From contig NZ_JADPEL010000018.1 of the NCBI RefSeq assembly GCF_015667795.1, positions 1-61,528 of the forward strand: a stretch of 61,528 bases of DNA, in the 5' to 3' direction. The DNA comes from Clostridium sp. D53t1_180928_C8. GTDB lineage: Bacteria; Bacillota; Clostridia; Clostridiales; Clostridiaceae. Position numbers and translations under genes: made by a program. Shown one piece after another: positions 38,921-48,185 of this stretch (its first letter is position 1; every line of letters begins with the position of its first letter). The notes under the pieces were generated by a model, which saw nothing but the letters and a program-made list of their open reading frames with translations, did no database searches and was not told the DNA's origin.

Positions 38921-41536
38921 TTAATTTGAATTAACAACATTCCCTAAATTTTCATCATTCTCTTGATTGGATTTTATTAAATTTACTAACGGATTTAATT
39001 CTTCAAAAAATACAATTATAGTATCTCCCTTTACTGATTTATCTAGTGCTAATTGTAGAGCCTCAACTTCATCTAACACTATTTTTACATTAGCCTCTTC
39101 TTTTGATAGTAATATACCTTCTTTAATTAAATTAGGAACTTCTCCTACTTCTCGTCCTCTTCTATCTTTATCTTCTTTAATTATTATTTTATCAAGATAT
39201 TGAGCACTTATTTTTCCAATTTCTTTTGCTACATAATCACTTCTATCTCCTGGAACTCCTATTACACCAGTAATATTTCCAATGCTTATATGTTTTAATG
39301 TTGGAAGAACTCTTTTATAGCCTTCTATATTATGACCATAATCTAATATAACTTTTATACCATTATAATCAAAAATATTAAATCTACCTAAATTATCATT
39401 AGAGTTAAAGTTTTCTAATCCTATCCTTATCATACTATAATCAACTTCCATAGCGACTAATGCTGCACAAGCCGCCATTGCATTTTCAATATTAAATTCC
39501 AATGTACCATTCAATGCTATTGGAATATCTTTAGTGTTTATTATTTTATACTCTATTCCTCTATTATTTACATATATATAATCATCTTTTCTATACACAG
39601 CAATATATTTTTTATTTATATTTTCCCTAATTAGTTCATTATCATAATCAGAAGAGTAATAAATAATATTTGAGCCTATTCTATTTATAATTTCTCTACT
39701 CCACTTATCATCAGCGTTAATTACTACATTTCCCTCTTTCTTTACTGCCTCTGCAACTAATGATTTTACCTTACAAAGCTCCTCCATTGTGTTTATATTA
39801 TCTACTCCTAAATGATCATCTGTAATATTAGTTATTACTGCAACGTCTGCTAAATCATAAGCTAATCCTTTTCTTATAATTCCTCCCCTTGCCGTTTCCA
39901 ATACAGCAATATCTACTTCCTTATTGTATAATATACACTTAGCACTCTCAAACCCTGTATCATCACCATTATCAATACACTTTCCATCGATATATATACC
40001 ATCAGTACTTGTCATTCCAACACAATATCCCATTCTAGATAAAGTACTATTTATTATTCTAGTTGTTGTTGTTTTACCGTTTGTTCCTGTAATAGATATA
40101 ACCGGTATATTTTTAGGATTATTATTATACATCATACTAATAATATTATTTCCAATGTTCCTCCTGACTCCTTCTGATGGGTATGAATGCATTCTCAATC
40201 CTGGTGCTGCATTAACTTCAAGTATTGCCCCCTCTTCCATTAATGATTTACTAATATCATTTGTACAAATATCTACACCACATATATCTAATCCTATAGT
40301 TTTAGCTGCTCTTTCACATATTTCTTTATTTTCTTCAGAGATAATATCTGTGTAATCTATAGCTATTCCACCGGTAGATAGATTTGAATTTTTTCTTAAA
40401 TATAATTTTTCTTCATTTTTTAATATTGAATCTAAATTATAATTATTATTGCTTAAATTTCTTAATAATTCATCATCAATCTTAACCTTAGTTAATGGTT
40501 TTTCATGATCTTCTCCCCTTAACTCATCATTATTTAATTCATCAATAAGCTCTTTTATACTTTTTTCTCCATTTCCAATTATAAATGGCGGAATTCTTTT
40601 TGAAACCGCCACAACCTTATATCCTACTACACAAACTCTGTAATCATCACCTTCATAATACTTTTCTATTATTATATCCTTAAAATTATCCATTAACTTT
40701 TGATAGTAATTTAACAATTCTTTTTCACTACATATTTTTAGTATTACGCCTCGTCCTTTACTTCCAAACTCTGGTTTTAAAACAACAGGATACCCTATTT
40801 CCTCTGCAGTTCTTAACAAATCAATAACATTATTAACCTTTTCACCTTTTGATACAGGTAAATTTTGAATTTCTAATAATTCCTTTGTCAATAACTTATC
40901 ACATGAAATATCCGCTGATACACAACTTGTAACATTAGTAATTGCTGATTCTATTATTCTTCCTTGCTTTCCATAACCAATTTGGTAAAAGCCACTATTT
41001 CCAATTTTAAGTACTGGTAATCCAACATTCTTTGCTGCATTACAAATTTCTAAAGCACTTGGTCCTATAAGCTCTTCAGTCATTATAGCTTTTATTATGT
41101 CTACTCTATTATTAAAGCTAATACATTTATTTTCTATAAGTGAATTTATAAGATCTACTGCTAATTTTGCAACTTCAACGCCTACTCTTGGATACTCATA
41201 TTGATATACTACTATATACCTATCGCCTTCAATTTCTCTAGCTTTTCCATAAGCTACATCTATTCCTAAAATATTTTGTATAGCAATAATTATATGCTCA
41301 CAAATATGGGCTAAATAAGTTCCTTCATTTAGCCTCTTTACAAATCCACCTTCCTCATCAATTCCACATCTATGAGTATAAAGAATTGGAAGTGTATCTA
41401 CTAATTTATTATTAAAGTCTTTTATATCTTTGCTAGGTATTTCCGAATATCCTTCTAAATCAACATCTAATTTTATGCACTTTTTATGTGAATAAATATT
41501 TCTTCCAGCATAAACAGTACTATTTATGATTCTCAT
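38921..41536 (-). CDS. cphA: cyanophycin synthetase
   Basis: 871 aa, typical CphA length. Order: N-terminal domain (1-160), ATP-grasp (about 205-470, PVVLKPEFGSKGRGVIL and LEVNAAPGLRMHSYP), Mur-ligase-like domain with P-loop ISITGTNGKTTTTR (near 480-493) and DYGHNIEGYK. It polymerises Asp and Arg into cyanophycin, a storage polymer. The start ATG 41536 follows AGGAGG; it overlaps the cphB stop by 17 nt, so the pair is translationally coupled. In Clostridium perfringens this pair has been implicated in spore assembly. Confidence 0.95.
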   Translation of the reverse strand: MRIINSTVYAGRNIYSHKKCIKLDVDLEGYSEIPSKDIKDFNNKLVDTLPILYTHRCGIDEEGGFVKRLNEGTYLAHICEHIIIAIQNILGIDVAYGKAREIEGDRYIVVYQYEYPRVGVEVAKLAVDLINSLIENKCISFNNRVDIIKAIMTEELIGPSALEICNAAKNVGLPVLKIGNSGFYQIGYGKQGRIIESAITNVTSCVSADISCDKLLTKELLEIQNLPVSKGEKVNNVIDLLRTAEEIGYPVVLKPEFGSKGRGVILKICSEKELLNYYQKLMDNFKDIIIEKYYEGDDYRVCVVGYKVVAVSKRIPPFIIGNGEKSIKELIDELNNDELRGEDHEKPLTKVKIDDELLRNLSNNNYNLDSILKNEEKLYLRKNSNLSTGGIAIDYTDIISEENKEICERAAKTIGLDICGVDICTNDISKSLMEEGAILEVNAAPGLRMHSYPSEGVRRNIGNNIISMMYNNNPKNIPVISITGTNGKTTTTRIINSTLSRMGYCVGMTSTDGIYIDGKCIDNGDDTGFESAKCILYNKEVDIAVLETARGGIIRKGLAYDLADVAVITNITDDHLGVDNINTMEELCKVKSLVAEAVKKEGNVVINADDKWSREIINRIGSNIIYYSSDYDNELIRENINKKYIAVYRKDDYIYVNNRGIEYKIINTKDIPIALNGTLEFNIENAMAACAALVAMEVDYSMIRIGLENFNSNDNLGRFNIFDYNGIKVILDYGHNIEGYKRVLPTLKHISIGNITGVIGVPGDRSDYVAKEIGKISAQYLDKIIIKEDKDRRGREVGEVPNLIKEGILLSKEEANVKIVLDEVEALQLALDKSVKGDTIIVFFEELNPLVNLIKSNQENDENLGNVVNSN

Positions 41537-42353
41537 AAAAATTCTTATCCTCCTCAAACGGTACCTTATCTATTAAATTAAATCTATTACCTTCTTTTAA
41601 TACGTGAAGTTTTACATTAAACATGCTCAATACTTCTTCACTATATTGCTCTGACACATTACTATAATCAATGGAACTTCCATCAATAAAATATACCGCT
41701 CCAGACCCAATTACTTCTGCAGTTCCTTTATCGCTCACTACTATTGCTGTATCTTCGTCTATTCCAATACCCAATACTTCTGGATTTTGAGCTATAGCAG
41801 TTAATAATCTTCCTATCCTTCCTCTCTGAGCAAAATGTTGATCAATTATTATATTATTTACTAATCCTAATCCAGGTGACATCTTTAAAGTACATTTATG
41901 TGGTGACTCATCATCTTCTCCTTGAACTATCATAGTATCACTCATAACAGATGCTCCTGCTGATGTTCCTGCAATTAGTCCGCCATTATTACAAAGCTCT
42001 TTTATGGAATTATATATTGGGGTTCCCCCTATCATACTAGTAATTCTTAACTGATCTCCACCTGTAAAGAATAATAAATTTGCAGTATTTATTAACTTAA
42101 TATTTTCCTTATTAAACGCATCATCACGTGTACTAATATCAAGCTTAGCTATATTTTTAATACCTAATTTAGTAAATACCTCTTTATAATTTTGATAACT
42201 TTGTTCTGGATATTGTGTTGCTATAGTTGCTATTATTAATCTTTCTTTTTCAGGGTCTATATATTTTGCTACTCTTCTTAATATATCTTTATCACCCTTT
42301 TTATCTTCAGCTCCTCCAATTATTATTAGATTACCACTTACTTTTTCGCTCAA
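41520..42353 (-). CDS. cphB: cyanophycinase
   Basis: 277 aa S51-type serine peptidase. Nucleophile motif AGTSAGASVMSD (Ser near 137), LIIIGGAEDKKGDKDILRR at the N-terminus and TGGDQLRITSMIGGT. It cuts cyanophycin to beta-Asp-Arg dipeptides. It starts with TTG (42351-42353) after GAGGTGATAAA. Having the degrading enzyme upstream of and overlapping the synthetase implies co-expression with turnover controlled post-translationally or by compartment. Confidence 0.95.
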   Translation of the reverse strand: MSEKVSGNLIIIGGAEDKKGDKDILRRVAKYIDPEKERLIIATIATQYPEQSYQNYKEVFTKLGIKNIAKLDISTRDDAFNKENIKLINTANLLFFTGGDQLRITSMIGGTPIYNSIKELCNNGGLIAGTSAGASVMSDTMIVQGEDDESPHKCTLKMSPGLGLVNNIIIDQHFAQRGRIGRLLTAIAQNPEVLGIGIDEDTAIVVSDKGTAEVIGSGAVYFIDGSSIDYSNVSEQYSEEVLSMFNVKLHVLKEGNRFNLIDKVPFEEDKNFYENHK

Positions 42354-42416
42354 TTTATCACCTCAAATCACATATTTTTTATTTTATCCAATACATTAAA
42401 ATATATTCACAAATAA

Positions 42417-42453
42417 TAAAAGGCTACTGTACATCTTGTACAATAACCTTTTA
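42417..42453 (-). terminator. sipL-like gene terminator
   Basis: AAAAGGTTATTGTACA/TGTACAGTAGCCTTTT stem with a short loop on the minus strand, separating sipL from cphB. Confidence 0.8.
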
Positions 42454-42466
42454 ATACTAATAATAT

Positions 42467-44038
42467 TTAAAATTTACATTTTCCTGGTATTATTATTTTT
42501 TTACCTTCTGTCAATGCTTCTGCCCCTTCTAATTCATTAATCTCTATTAATGAATCCATTGTAGTGTTATACTTTTTAGCTAAATCCCAAAGTGTATCTC
42601 CTACGTTAACAACATATATTGTAACTGAAGCTTTTTTGCATTCCTTTTCTTCTTCACTTTCAATAATATCAACTATCCACTCTTTATTAACCTTATAGCA
42701 TACCTTTACTAAAACAGATAATGTTGCTCTTACTCCAATTGTATTAGCTTCAATAGTCGCATCCAAATTCTCCAAATGCACCTTACATAAAGCAACCATA
42801 TCTGGTTTTGTTCCTTTTAAATCAATTACTGAAGTAAATGGAATTTCCCCATTACACATATCTATCCTACAATCATCATCAGTTGTTTTATAAAGTACTG
42901 AAACTTTTATCACACCCTCAACCTTTACTTTATCTTCTTCTACTGTTTTATCTGTTATAACAGGGCATCCTGTCGCACATATTACACATCCAATTTTGTC
43001 ATTTTCATCCTTAGGATATAAATTGTCTTTTATTATTAATTCTGATGTAACTATTCCACTAACTAAGCCAATTTCATACTTCTTTTTAGTAAGCTCTATT
43101 GATTTAGTTGGAGAATATGCATCTTTAATTACATCAATAACCTCCTTAGATATTACCTTAATGCTTCCCTTAATCATAAACTCAACATTAATAACTCTAT
43201 TTTCACCTAAATCATCAGCAGTTATTATACTATCTGAATTTACTATATCTATTTGATTTGATGTCATCATTTCACTATTTACACCAATAGCCTCTTCTTC
43301 CTTTGACAAATAAATATCATCTTGTAGTAAGAATATATCATTTTCATCCTTACCCTTACATAATACTTCAATCTTACAATAACATCCAAAATATATTTTT
43401 CCATCTCCCAGTTTAACTTCTTTCTTGTGTAAATTCATGCAACACTTTAATATCTCATCAATTTCTGGTTTATCCATTGTTACTTTAATCATAGATTTTC
43501 CCATTAATTCAATATCTTTTTCGCATTTTATTTGATTTATCTCTTCACTTTTTAGTTTAACTTGTATATCATCTCTTCCATCAATTTCCTTAACAAATTC
43601 AAATTCTTCAACTTTATAAAGTTGCCATTTAGTTGTTCTTATACCATCAATAGCAATCTTACGTTCATTCATAATACTAGCTTGAATATGTTCTATTACA
43701 CACTCGACTTCACAAATTACTTTATGTTCTTCATTATTAAGATCAAGATAGTCTGCAAACTTTTCTGATAAACAAACAGAGTTTATACTAGTTACTTTGC
43801 TTTCGTCCTCTGATAAGTACATAACAGAATAATTAATTTGACCTTCTATCATTATCTTATCTGCTAATGTTTCTTTATTAGTAATAGTAGCTTTTGCTTC
43901 TATTCCTAATATTTGATACACATCTGGATGAGAGTCTTTTATTAAATATTCACCCTTTAGTACATTATTTGTAGAACTTTCTCTTAGTAATTGTTCATTT
44001 TGAATACTTTCTTTAATAACATCTATCTGAGACATCAT
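42467..44038 (-). CDS. sipL: SipL-like spore coat morphogenetic protein
   Basis: 523 aa, the size of SipL of Clostridioides difficile. Mostly repeated DUF3794 (SPOCS) beta-rich domains (for example around 30-130, 160-290, 315-440), ending with one LysM (YVVNVGDTLWDLAKKYN near 475, EGKKIIIPGKC at the end). SipL binds the SpoIVA basement layer through LysM to anchor the coat. Start is one of two adjacent ATGs after GGGGGGAT. Being next to veg and yabG supports a mother-cell role. No promoter was pinned down. Confidence 0.88.
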   Translation of the reverse strand: MMSQIDVIKESIQNEQLLRESSTNNVLKGEYLIKDSHPDVYQILGIEAKATITNKETLADKIMIEGQINYSVMYLSEDESKVTSINSVCLSEKFADYLDLNNEEHKVICEVECVIEHIQASIMNERKIAIDGIRTTKWQLYKVEEFEFVKEIDGRDDIQVKLKSEEINQIKCEKDIELMGKSMIKVTMDKPEIDEILKCCMNLHKKEVKLGDGKIYFGCYCKIEVLCKGKDENDIFLLQDDIYLSKEEEAIGVNSEMMTSNQIDIVNSDSIITADDLGENRVINVEFMIKGSIKVISKEVIDVIKDAYSPTKSIELTKKKYEIGLVSGIVTSELIIKDNLYPKDENDKIGCVICATGCPVITDKTVEEDKVKVEGVIKVSVLYKTTDDDCRIDMCNGEIPFTSVIDLKGTKPDMVALCKVHLENLDATIEANTIGVRATLSVLVKVCYKVNKEWIVDIIESEEEKECKKASVTIYVVNVGDTLWDLAKKYNTTMDSLIEINELEGAEALTEGKKIIIPGKCKF

Positions 44039-44236
44039 ATCCCCCCCTATAGTTTAACTACTATATTTATATTCTCTAAATATATATTTATTCTAATCTG
44101 CATCAACTGTTTACAATTTTTTATATAATATATTCAACAAAATTTTTATAACACCTTGTTTTTTCCCATTTAATTACATTATTTTGTCGAATTTTCGCTT
44201 CTTTTAAAAAAATTTTATTTTTTTTTAAATAAATTG
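44039..44236. other. non-coding AT-rich spacer upstream of sipL
   Basis: No gene or clear structure seen in this part; a sigma-E type promoter for sipL is expected here but no confident match was made. The remainder of the sipL-veg gap holds the candidate small RNA B and the veg terminator. Confidence 0.4.
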
Positions 44237-44265
44237 TTGACTTTATTATAAATATGTCATATTAT
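44237..44265 (+). promoter_or_regulatory. promoter of candidate small RNA B
   Basis: TTGACT (44237-44242), 17-nt spacer, TATTAT (44260-44265) on the plus strand. Confidence 0.6.
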
Positions 44266-44270
44266 AAAGA

Positions 44271-44359
44271 TGGTTATTGACCATATAACCTCTCATAAAT
44301 TCTCAATACCCTTTTATACCATAGTTGAAAGATGGATACCCGCCATCTTTCTTTTTTTT
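44271..44359 (+). ncRNA. candidate small RNA B (sipL/veg spacer)
   Basis: About 89 nt with a complete transcription unit: promoter upstream, a 5' hairpin GGTTAT/ATAACC (44272-44290), an unstructured C/U-rich middle (44291-44326), then a textbook terminator GAAAGATGG/CCATCTTTC (44327-44351) with T8. No open frame or ribosome site. It points away from sipL and toward the convergent veg gene. No RNA family recognised. Confidence 0.55.
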
Positions 44360-44430
44360 ATTTCTTTATAAATATATATTATTTAAAGTTAAATTTTAGA
44401 AACAACTTTTAAATATTTTTAAATAAAATA

Positions 44431-44463
44431 AATAAGAGCTTCGAAAATTTCGAAGCTCTTATT
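44431..44463 (-). terminator. veg terminator (bidirectional palindrome)
   Basis: Perfect palindrome AATAAGAGCTTCGAAA and complement, overlapping the last codon of veg; usable from both strands. Confidence 0.85.
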
Positions 44464-44699
44464 TATACTGCATAATATAATAATACAGTTTTAGTTAAAA
44501 CATCTGAATAACTATAAGTTACTGTCCTTTGGGTGTCACTTTCCAATCTTACAACAAAAATACTAGGATGAACACTTTCAATTACTCCATCATTTACAAG
44601 TATCTTCTTTCTTCCACCATTTGCTTTTAGTGTTACCTTTTCGCCCACATGGTTTTCTATATCTTTTCGTATGTTGGCTAAGGTTCTATTCTTTTCCAC
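44463..44699 (-). CDS. veg: Veg protein
   Basis: 78 aa, matching Bacillus Veg in size and in LANIRKDIENHVGEKVTLKA and GRKKILVNDGVIESVHPSIF. Veg is a small, abundant SH3-like protein linked in Bacillus to biofilm formation. The start is GTG (44697-44699); an ATG one base upstream is out of frame. Two consensus promoters lie in tandem upstream, predicting strong expression. Confidence 0.93.
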   Translation of the reverse strand: MEKNRTLANIRKDIENHVGEKVTLKANGGRKKILVNDGVIESVHPSIFVVRLESDTQRTVTYSYSDVLTKTVLLYYAV

Positions 44700-44722
44700 A
44701 TGACCACCATCTTTCTATTTAT

Positions 44723-44751
44723 ATTATAAAGCTTTTTAGCATTTTTGTCAA
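44723..44751 (-). promoter_or_regulatory. veg promoter P2 (proximal)
   Basis: Perfect TTGACA (44746-44751), 17-nt spacer, perfect TATAAT (44723-44728) on the minus strand. Confidence 0.8.
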
Positions 44752-44763
44752 ATAAATCCAAAT

Positions 44764-44792
44764 ATTTTATCACTTTCCAGTGTTATTGTCAA
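44764..44792 (-). promoter_or_regulatory. veg promoter P1 (distal)
   Basis: Perfect TTGACA (44787-44792), 17-nt spacer, TAAAAT (44764-44769), 41 nt upstream of P2. Tandem promoters are also known at Bacillus veg. Confidence 0.75.
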
Positions 44793-44909
44793 TGTAAACT
44801 TTTTCTTTTTTTTAAAATCCATTTATAGCATCTATTAATTATTATTGCATTTTTTATTATTTTTTATTCATTTATAATATCTATATTGGGGCAAAGCTTA
44901 ATAAATAAA

Positions 44910-44918
44910 CATACTATA
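44910..44918 (+). promoter_or_regulatory. sigma-K/sigma-E type -10 of yabG
   Basis: CATACTATA fits the mother-cell sigma -10 pattern CATANNNTA, about 32 nt before the yabG ATG. No secure -35 partner was found. Confidence 0.4.
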
Positions 44919-44949
44919 AACTGTAATAATGTAATTATTAGGAGAAAAA

Positions 44950-45849
44950 ATGGTAATAGGTGATATTGTAGTTAGAAAATCATACGATAAAGATATAACA
45001 TTTAAAATAATAGATATAAAAGAAGTAGACGGTAAACCCGTATTTATTCTTAAGGGAATTAGCATTAGAATAATAGCTGATTCTCCTGAAACTGATTTAG
45101 AGCCAGTTGATGTTGACTTTGTTGGTGAAAAAGAAAAAATATTAAATAGTCGTGTTAATGATGCTATAAAAAAAGCTGTTAATACTCGTTCTGAAAGTGC
45201 CTCTAAAAATAGCTGTAAAAATGGACCTATTTTATTATCTCGTGGAAGTAAAAGTCAAAAAAACAATCCAAATAAAGACTTAATGTTTGGCCGTCCTGGA
45301 AAAATACTTCATATTGATGGTGATAGAGACTATTTAGAAACATGTTTGAAAGTATATAAGCAACTCTCATTAGATGCTGTTGGACGTGCTATATCTGAAA
45401 GAGAGCAAGCTGATCATGTTGTAGATTTAGTTAAAGAAATTAAACCAGATATAGTAGTATTAACAGGTCATGATAGCGTCTTAAAAGAAAGTAATGATTA
45501 CTTAGACTTAAATAACTACAGAAACTCAAAATACTATATAGATGCTGTTAAGGCTCTTAGAAATTATAATTCAAGCTATGATGAGTTAGTTATTTTTGCT
45601 GGTGCTTGTCAATCCTGCTATGAATGCTTGTTAGATGCAGGAGCTAACTTTGCTAGTTCTCCAAGCCGCGTTTTAATACATTGCCTTGACCCTGTATTTG
45701 TATGTGAAAAAATTGCTTATACAACTATCGATTCAGTTGTATCAATAACTAATATTGTTGAAAATACTATAACAGGAATAAAAGGTATTGGTGGTTTACA
45801 AACCCGTGGCAAATACAGAGAAGGCTATCCTAAATCTCCATTTATATAA
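44950..45849 (+). CDS. yabG: YabG sporulation-specific protease
   Basis: 299 aa. The N-terminal SH3-like part (GDIVVRKSYDKDITFKIIDI) is followed by the protease domain with PGKILHIDGDRDYLE, a histidine in VVLTGHDSVLKE and the cysteine in IFAGACQSCYECLLDAGANF. YabG processes coat and cortex-lytic precursors late in sporulation. GGAG lies 5-8 nt before the ATG. Divergent from veg, as in Bacillus where the two genes are neighbours. Confidence 0.95.
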   Translation: MVIGDIVVRKSYDKDITFKIIDIKEVDGKPVFILKGISIRIIADSPETDLEPVDVDFVGEKEKILNSRVNDAIKKAVNTRSESASKNSCKNGPILLSRGSKSQKNNPNKDLMFGRPGKILHIDGDRDYLETCLKVYKQLSLDAVGRAISEREQADHVVDLVKEIKPDIVVLTGHDSVLKESNDYLDLNNYRNSKYYIDAVKALRNYNSSYDELVIFAGACQSCYECLLDAGANFASSPSRVLIHCLDPVFVCEKIAYTTIDSVVSITNIVENTITGIKGIGGLQTRGKYREGYPKSPFI

Positions 45850-45860
45850 ATTAATATAAT

Positions 45861-45892
45861 TTAAAAGTCGGCTTAAAAAAGCCGACTTTTAA
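45861..45892. terminator. bidirectional terminator yabG/cotS
   Basis: AAAAGTCGGCTT/AAGCCGACTTTT stem between convergent genes. Confidence 0.87.
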
Positions 45893-46890
45893 ATTGTATT
45901 ATATTCATTTTTAAACTCATCTAAAAACTTAAGATATTCATCCTTTTCATTTATTATACTCTCTAATTTACTATCGAAAGTATTTTGTCCCCAGTTAACT
46001 TCATTATAGTAATATCTATTAGCTAATCTCCAATATCTCTGTGGGAACTGTAAATAAGCATATAATACATTATATTCACATTCTTCTAACCTAGAAACTT
46101 GGTTATAAGCATCTATTATAGCTTTAGCAAATTTTATATCCCATTTATTTCGCTTCAATACCTTTATCATAAAATTTGAGATATCAAATGTTCTTATTTC
46201 CCTCTTACAATAATCAAAATCTATTACACTAACAGAATTATCATTGCCTAGTATAATATTATGATAAGTATAATCGTGATGACAGAAGCCCTTTTCAATT
46301 TCAGCTTTTTCACATAACTGATCATATTCTGATGTTATTAAGGTGTTTAAAGCCTTTTTTCCCATCTCCTTATAGAACTCCATTGATTTTAAATATAATA
46401 AATCAAAATCACTTTTTCTATTCTTTTTTCTTATCATATCTCTCATTTTATCAAGAGATTTTATTCTTTTCTCCATGAGACTTGGCCATCTTCCTAAATC
46501 ACTCTTTAATTTAGAGTTCTCTGGTGGATCATACCCCTTAGATGCTTCATGTAATTTAGCTAATGTTGCTGCAGCTATTTTTACTTCATCTATGTTATGA
46601 AAATCACACTCTCTACCTTCTAACCATTCAGATAAAGTATATAGATCTTCATTTACTAACGCATATGGCTCACCATCTATGTTTAAAAAATATCTGTCTA
46701 CAGTATTAAAACCATTATTTATCAAATGTTCCTTAGCACCATAAACAAACAAAAGTTTTTGTGGACCATAATTTATCTTCTTAAGACATCTCTCACCTTT
46801 ATTAGTTTTTAAATAATAGATACCCTTATTAGCTTTTATTATATCTATTTTTATTTGAAACTGTCTTTCTATTTCAAATTCTCTCATCAT
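45889..46890 (-). CDS. CotS-family spore coat protein, copy 1
   Basis: 333 aa kinase-like (aminoglycoside phosphotransferase fold) protein. It keeps the catalytic-loop pattern GFCHHDYTYHNIILG (near 210) and the DFG-equivalent VIDFDYCKREIRTFDISNFM, as in CotS/YutH coat proteins. The true substrate is unknown. The start follows GGGTGAGG at ATG 46890 (or the next ATG). It diverges from a GT4 glycosyltransferase, recalling the CotS/CotSA association in Bacillus. Confidence 0.88.
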   Translation of the reverse strand: MMREFEIERQFQIKIDIIKANKGIYYLKTNKGERCLKKINYGPQKLLFVYGAKEHLINNGFNTVDRYFLNIDGEPYALVNEDLYTLSEWLEGRECDFHNIDEVKIAAATLAKLHEASKGYDPPENSKLKSDLGRWPSLMEKRIKSLDKMRDMIRKKNRKSDFDLLYLKSMEFYKEMGKKALNTLITSEYDQLCEKAEIEKGFCHHDYTYHNIILGNDNSVSVIDFDYCKREIRTFDISNFMIKVLKRNKWDIKFAKAIIDAYNQVSRLEECEYNVLYAYLQFPQRYWRLANRYYYNEVNWGQNTFDSKLESIINEKDEYLKFLDEFKNEYNTI

Positions 46891-46994
46891 ATTCCTCACC
46901 CCCTCTATATTTATATGTGTATACCATCTCTTTTATTAACATTTTTTATTTATTATAATATAATAAATTATAACTATTTTGAAAGGATTAAATC

Positions 46995-48113
46995 ATGAAG
47001 ATTGGTATTGATGGAAGAGCCGCAAAATGGTATAGGGGAACTGGTATAGGAACCTACACTTATCAATTAATTACTAACTTAAGTAAATATGATAATTTAA
47101 ATCAGTATCTTACTTTCATTCCTGAAGATTCTGATTTAAAGCTTGAAGATAACTTTTCTATAAAACACACAGTAGACTCATCTAACAATAACTTTTGGGA
47201 TAATATAAAAGTTCCTAATTTATTAGATAACTTTAATATGGAGCTATATCACGTTCCTCAAAATGGTGTAGGCCTTTCAGACAACATTAATTGTCGTAAG
47301 ACCATTACCTTACATGATATAATTCCACTACGAATGCCCGAAACTGTAAGTAATAGATATTTGAAAATATTTAATGAGGAAATACCACAAATACTAAATA
47401 ATTGCGATGGAATAATTACTGTTTCTGAGTTTTCTAAATTAGATATAGCTAATGAATTTAACTTTCCTCTTGAAAAAATATTTGTTACTCCTTTAGCAGC
47501 TGAAGATATTTATAAACCAATAAATCGATCTTATTGTAAAAATATAATTAAAGATAAATATCGCATCAATGATAATTTTATATTATATGTTGGTGGATAT
47601 AGTCCTAGAAAAAATATTATTGGTATTATGGAGGCATTTTCTCTATTAAGAAACAACATTAAAAAAGATTTAAAAATTGTAATTACTGGTAAGAAAGGCC
47701 TTTCATATGAGAGATATAGAAATCGTGCTATAGAATTAGGTATTACTGACTCTGTCATTTTTACTGATTTTATTCCACTAGAAGATTTACCATTATTTTA
47801 TAATGCTTGTGAGTTTTTAATCTATCCATCATTTTACGAAGGTTTTGGTCTTCCACCTCTAGAAGCAATGGCTTGTGGCACACCTGTAATTGCATCTAAT
47901 GTTACATCAGTTCCTGAAGTATGCCGGAACTCAGCAATTTTAGTTAATCCTCATGATGTTGATGAATTATCATATTCAATGGAAAGAGTATTAACAGATA
48001 GCTTTTTAAAACTAACAATGATTGAACGTGGTTTAAGTACTAGTAATAAATATTCTTGGAAAAATACTGCTTTAAATACTATAGAAGCTTATAAAAATAT
48101 AATTGATTTTTAA
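46995..48113 (+). CDS. GT4 glycosyltransferase, CotSA-like, copy 1
   Basis: 372 aa GT-B enzyme. [20 protein letters not shown] at the start, [20 protein letters not shown] (nucleotide-sugar fold) and the EX7E motif in [19 protein letters not shown] near 280. GAAAGGA precedes the ATG. Pairing with CotS genes suggests modification of the spore surface; donor and acceptor cannot be told from sequence. About half of its residues look shared with copy 2 at 51.1 kb. Confidence 0.88.
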   Translation: MKIGIDGRAAKWYRGTGIGTYTYQLITNLSKYDNLNQYLTFIPEDSDLKLEDNFSIKHTVDSSNNNFWDNIKVPNLLDNFNMELYHVPQNGVGLSDNINCRKTITLHDIIPLRMPETVSNRYLKIFNEEIPQILNNCDGIITVSEFSKLDIANEFNFPLEKIFVTPLAAEDIYKPINRSYCKNIIKDKYRINDNFILYVGGYSPRKNIIGIMEAFSLLRNNIKKDLKIVITGKKGLSYERYRNRAIELGITDSVIFTDFIPLEDLPLFYNACEFLIYPSFYEGFGLPPLEAMACGTPVIASNVTSVPEVCRNSAILVNPHDVDELSYSMERVLTDSFLKLTMIERGLSTSNKYSWKNTALNTIEAYKNIIDF

Positions 48114-48150
48114 AAATTTACTGTTTTTAAAATCATTTTTATTTAAATTT

Positions 48151-48182
48151 AATAAGGGTTATGCATATGCATAACCCTTATT
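48151..48182. terminator. bidirectional terminator, perfect palindrome
   Basis: AATAAGGGTTATGCAT followed by its exact reverse complement, between the convergent GT4 copy 1 and CotS copy 2. Confidence 0.87.
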
Positions 48183-48185
48183 GTT

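Noticed and set aside
44266-44350. Attenuator or riboswitch for a downstream plus-strand gene (AAAGATGG at 44266 repeats the terminator arm)
   Set aside because: The upstream copy lies mostly before the predicted start site, and the next plus-strand gene (yabG) is about 600 nt away past veg.
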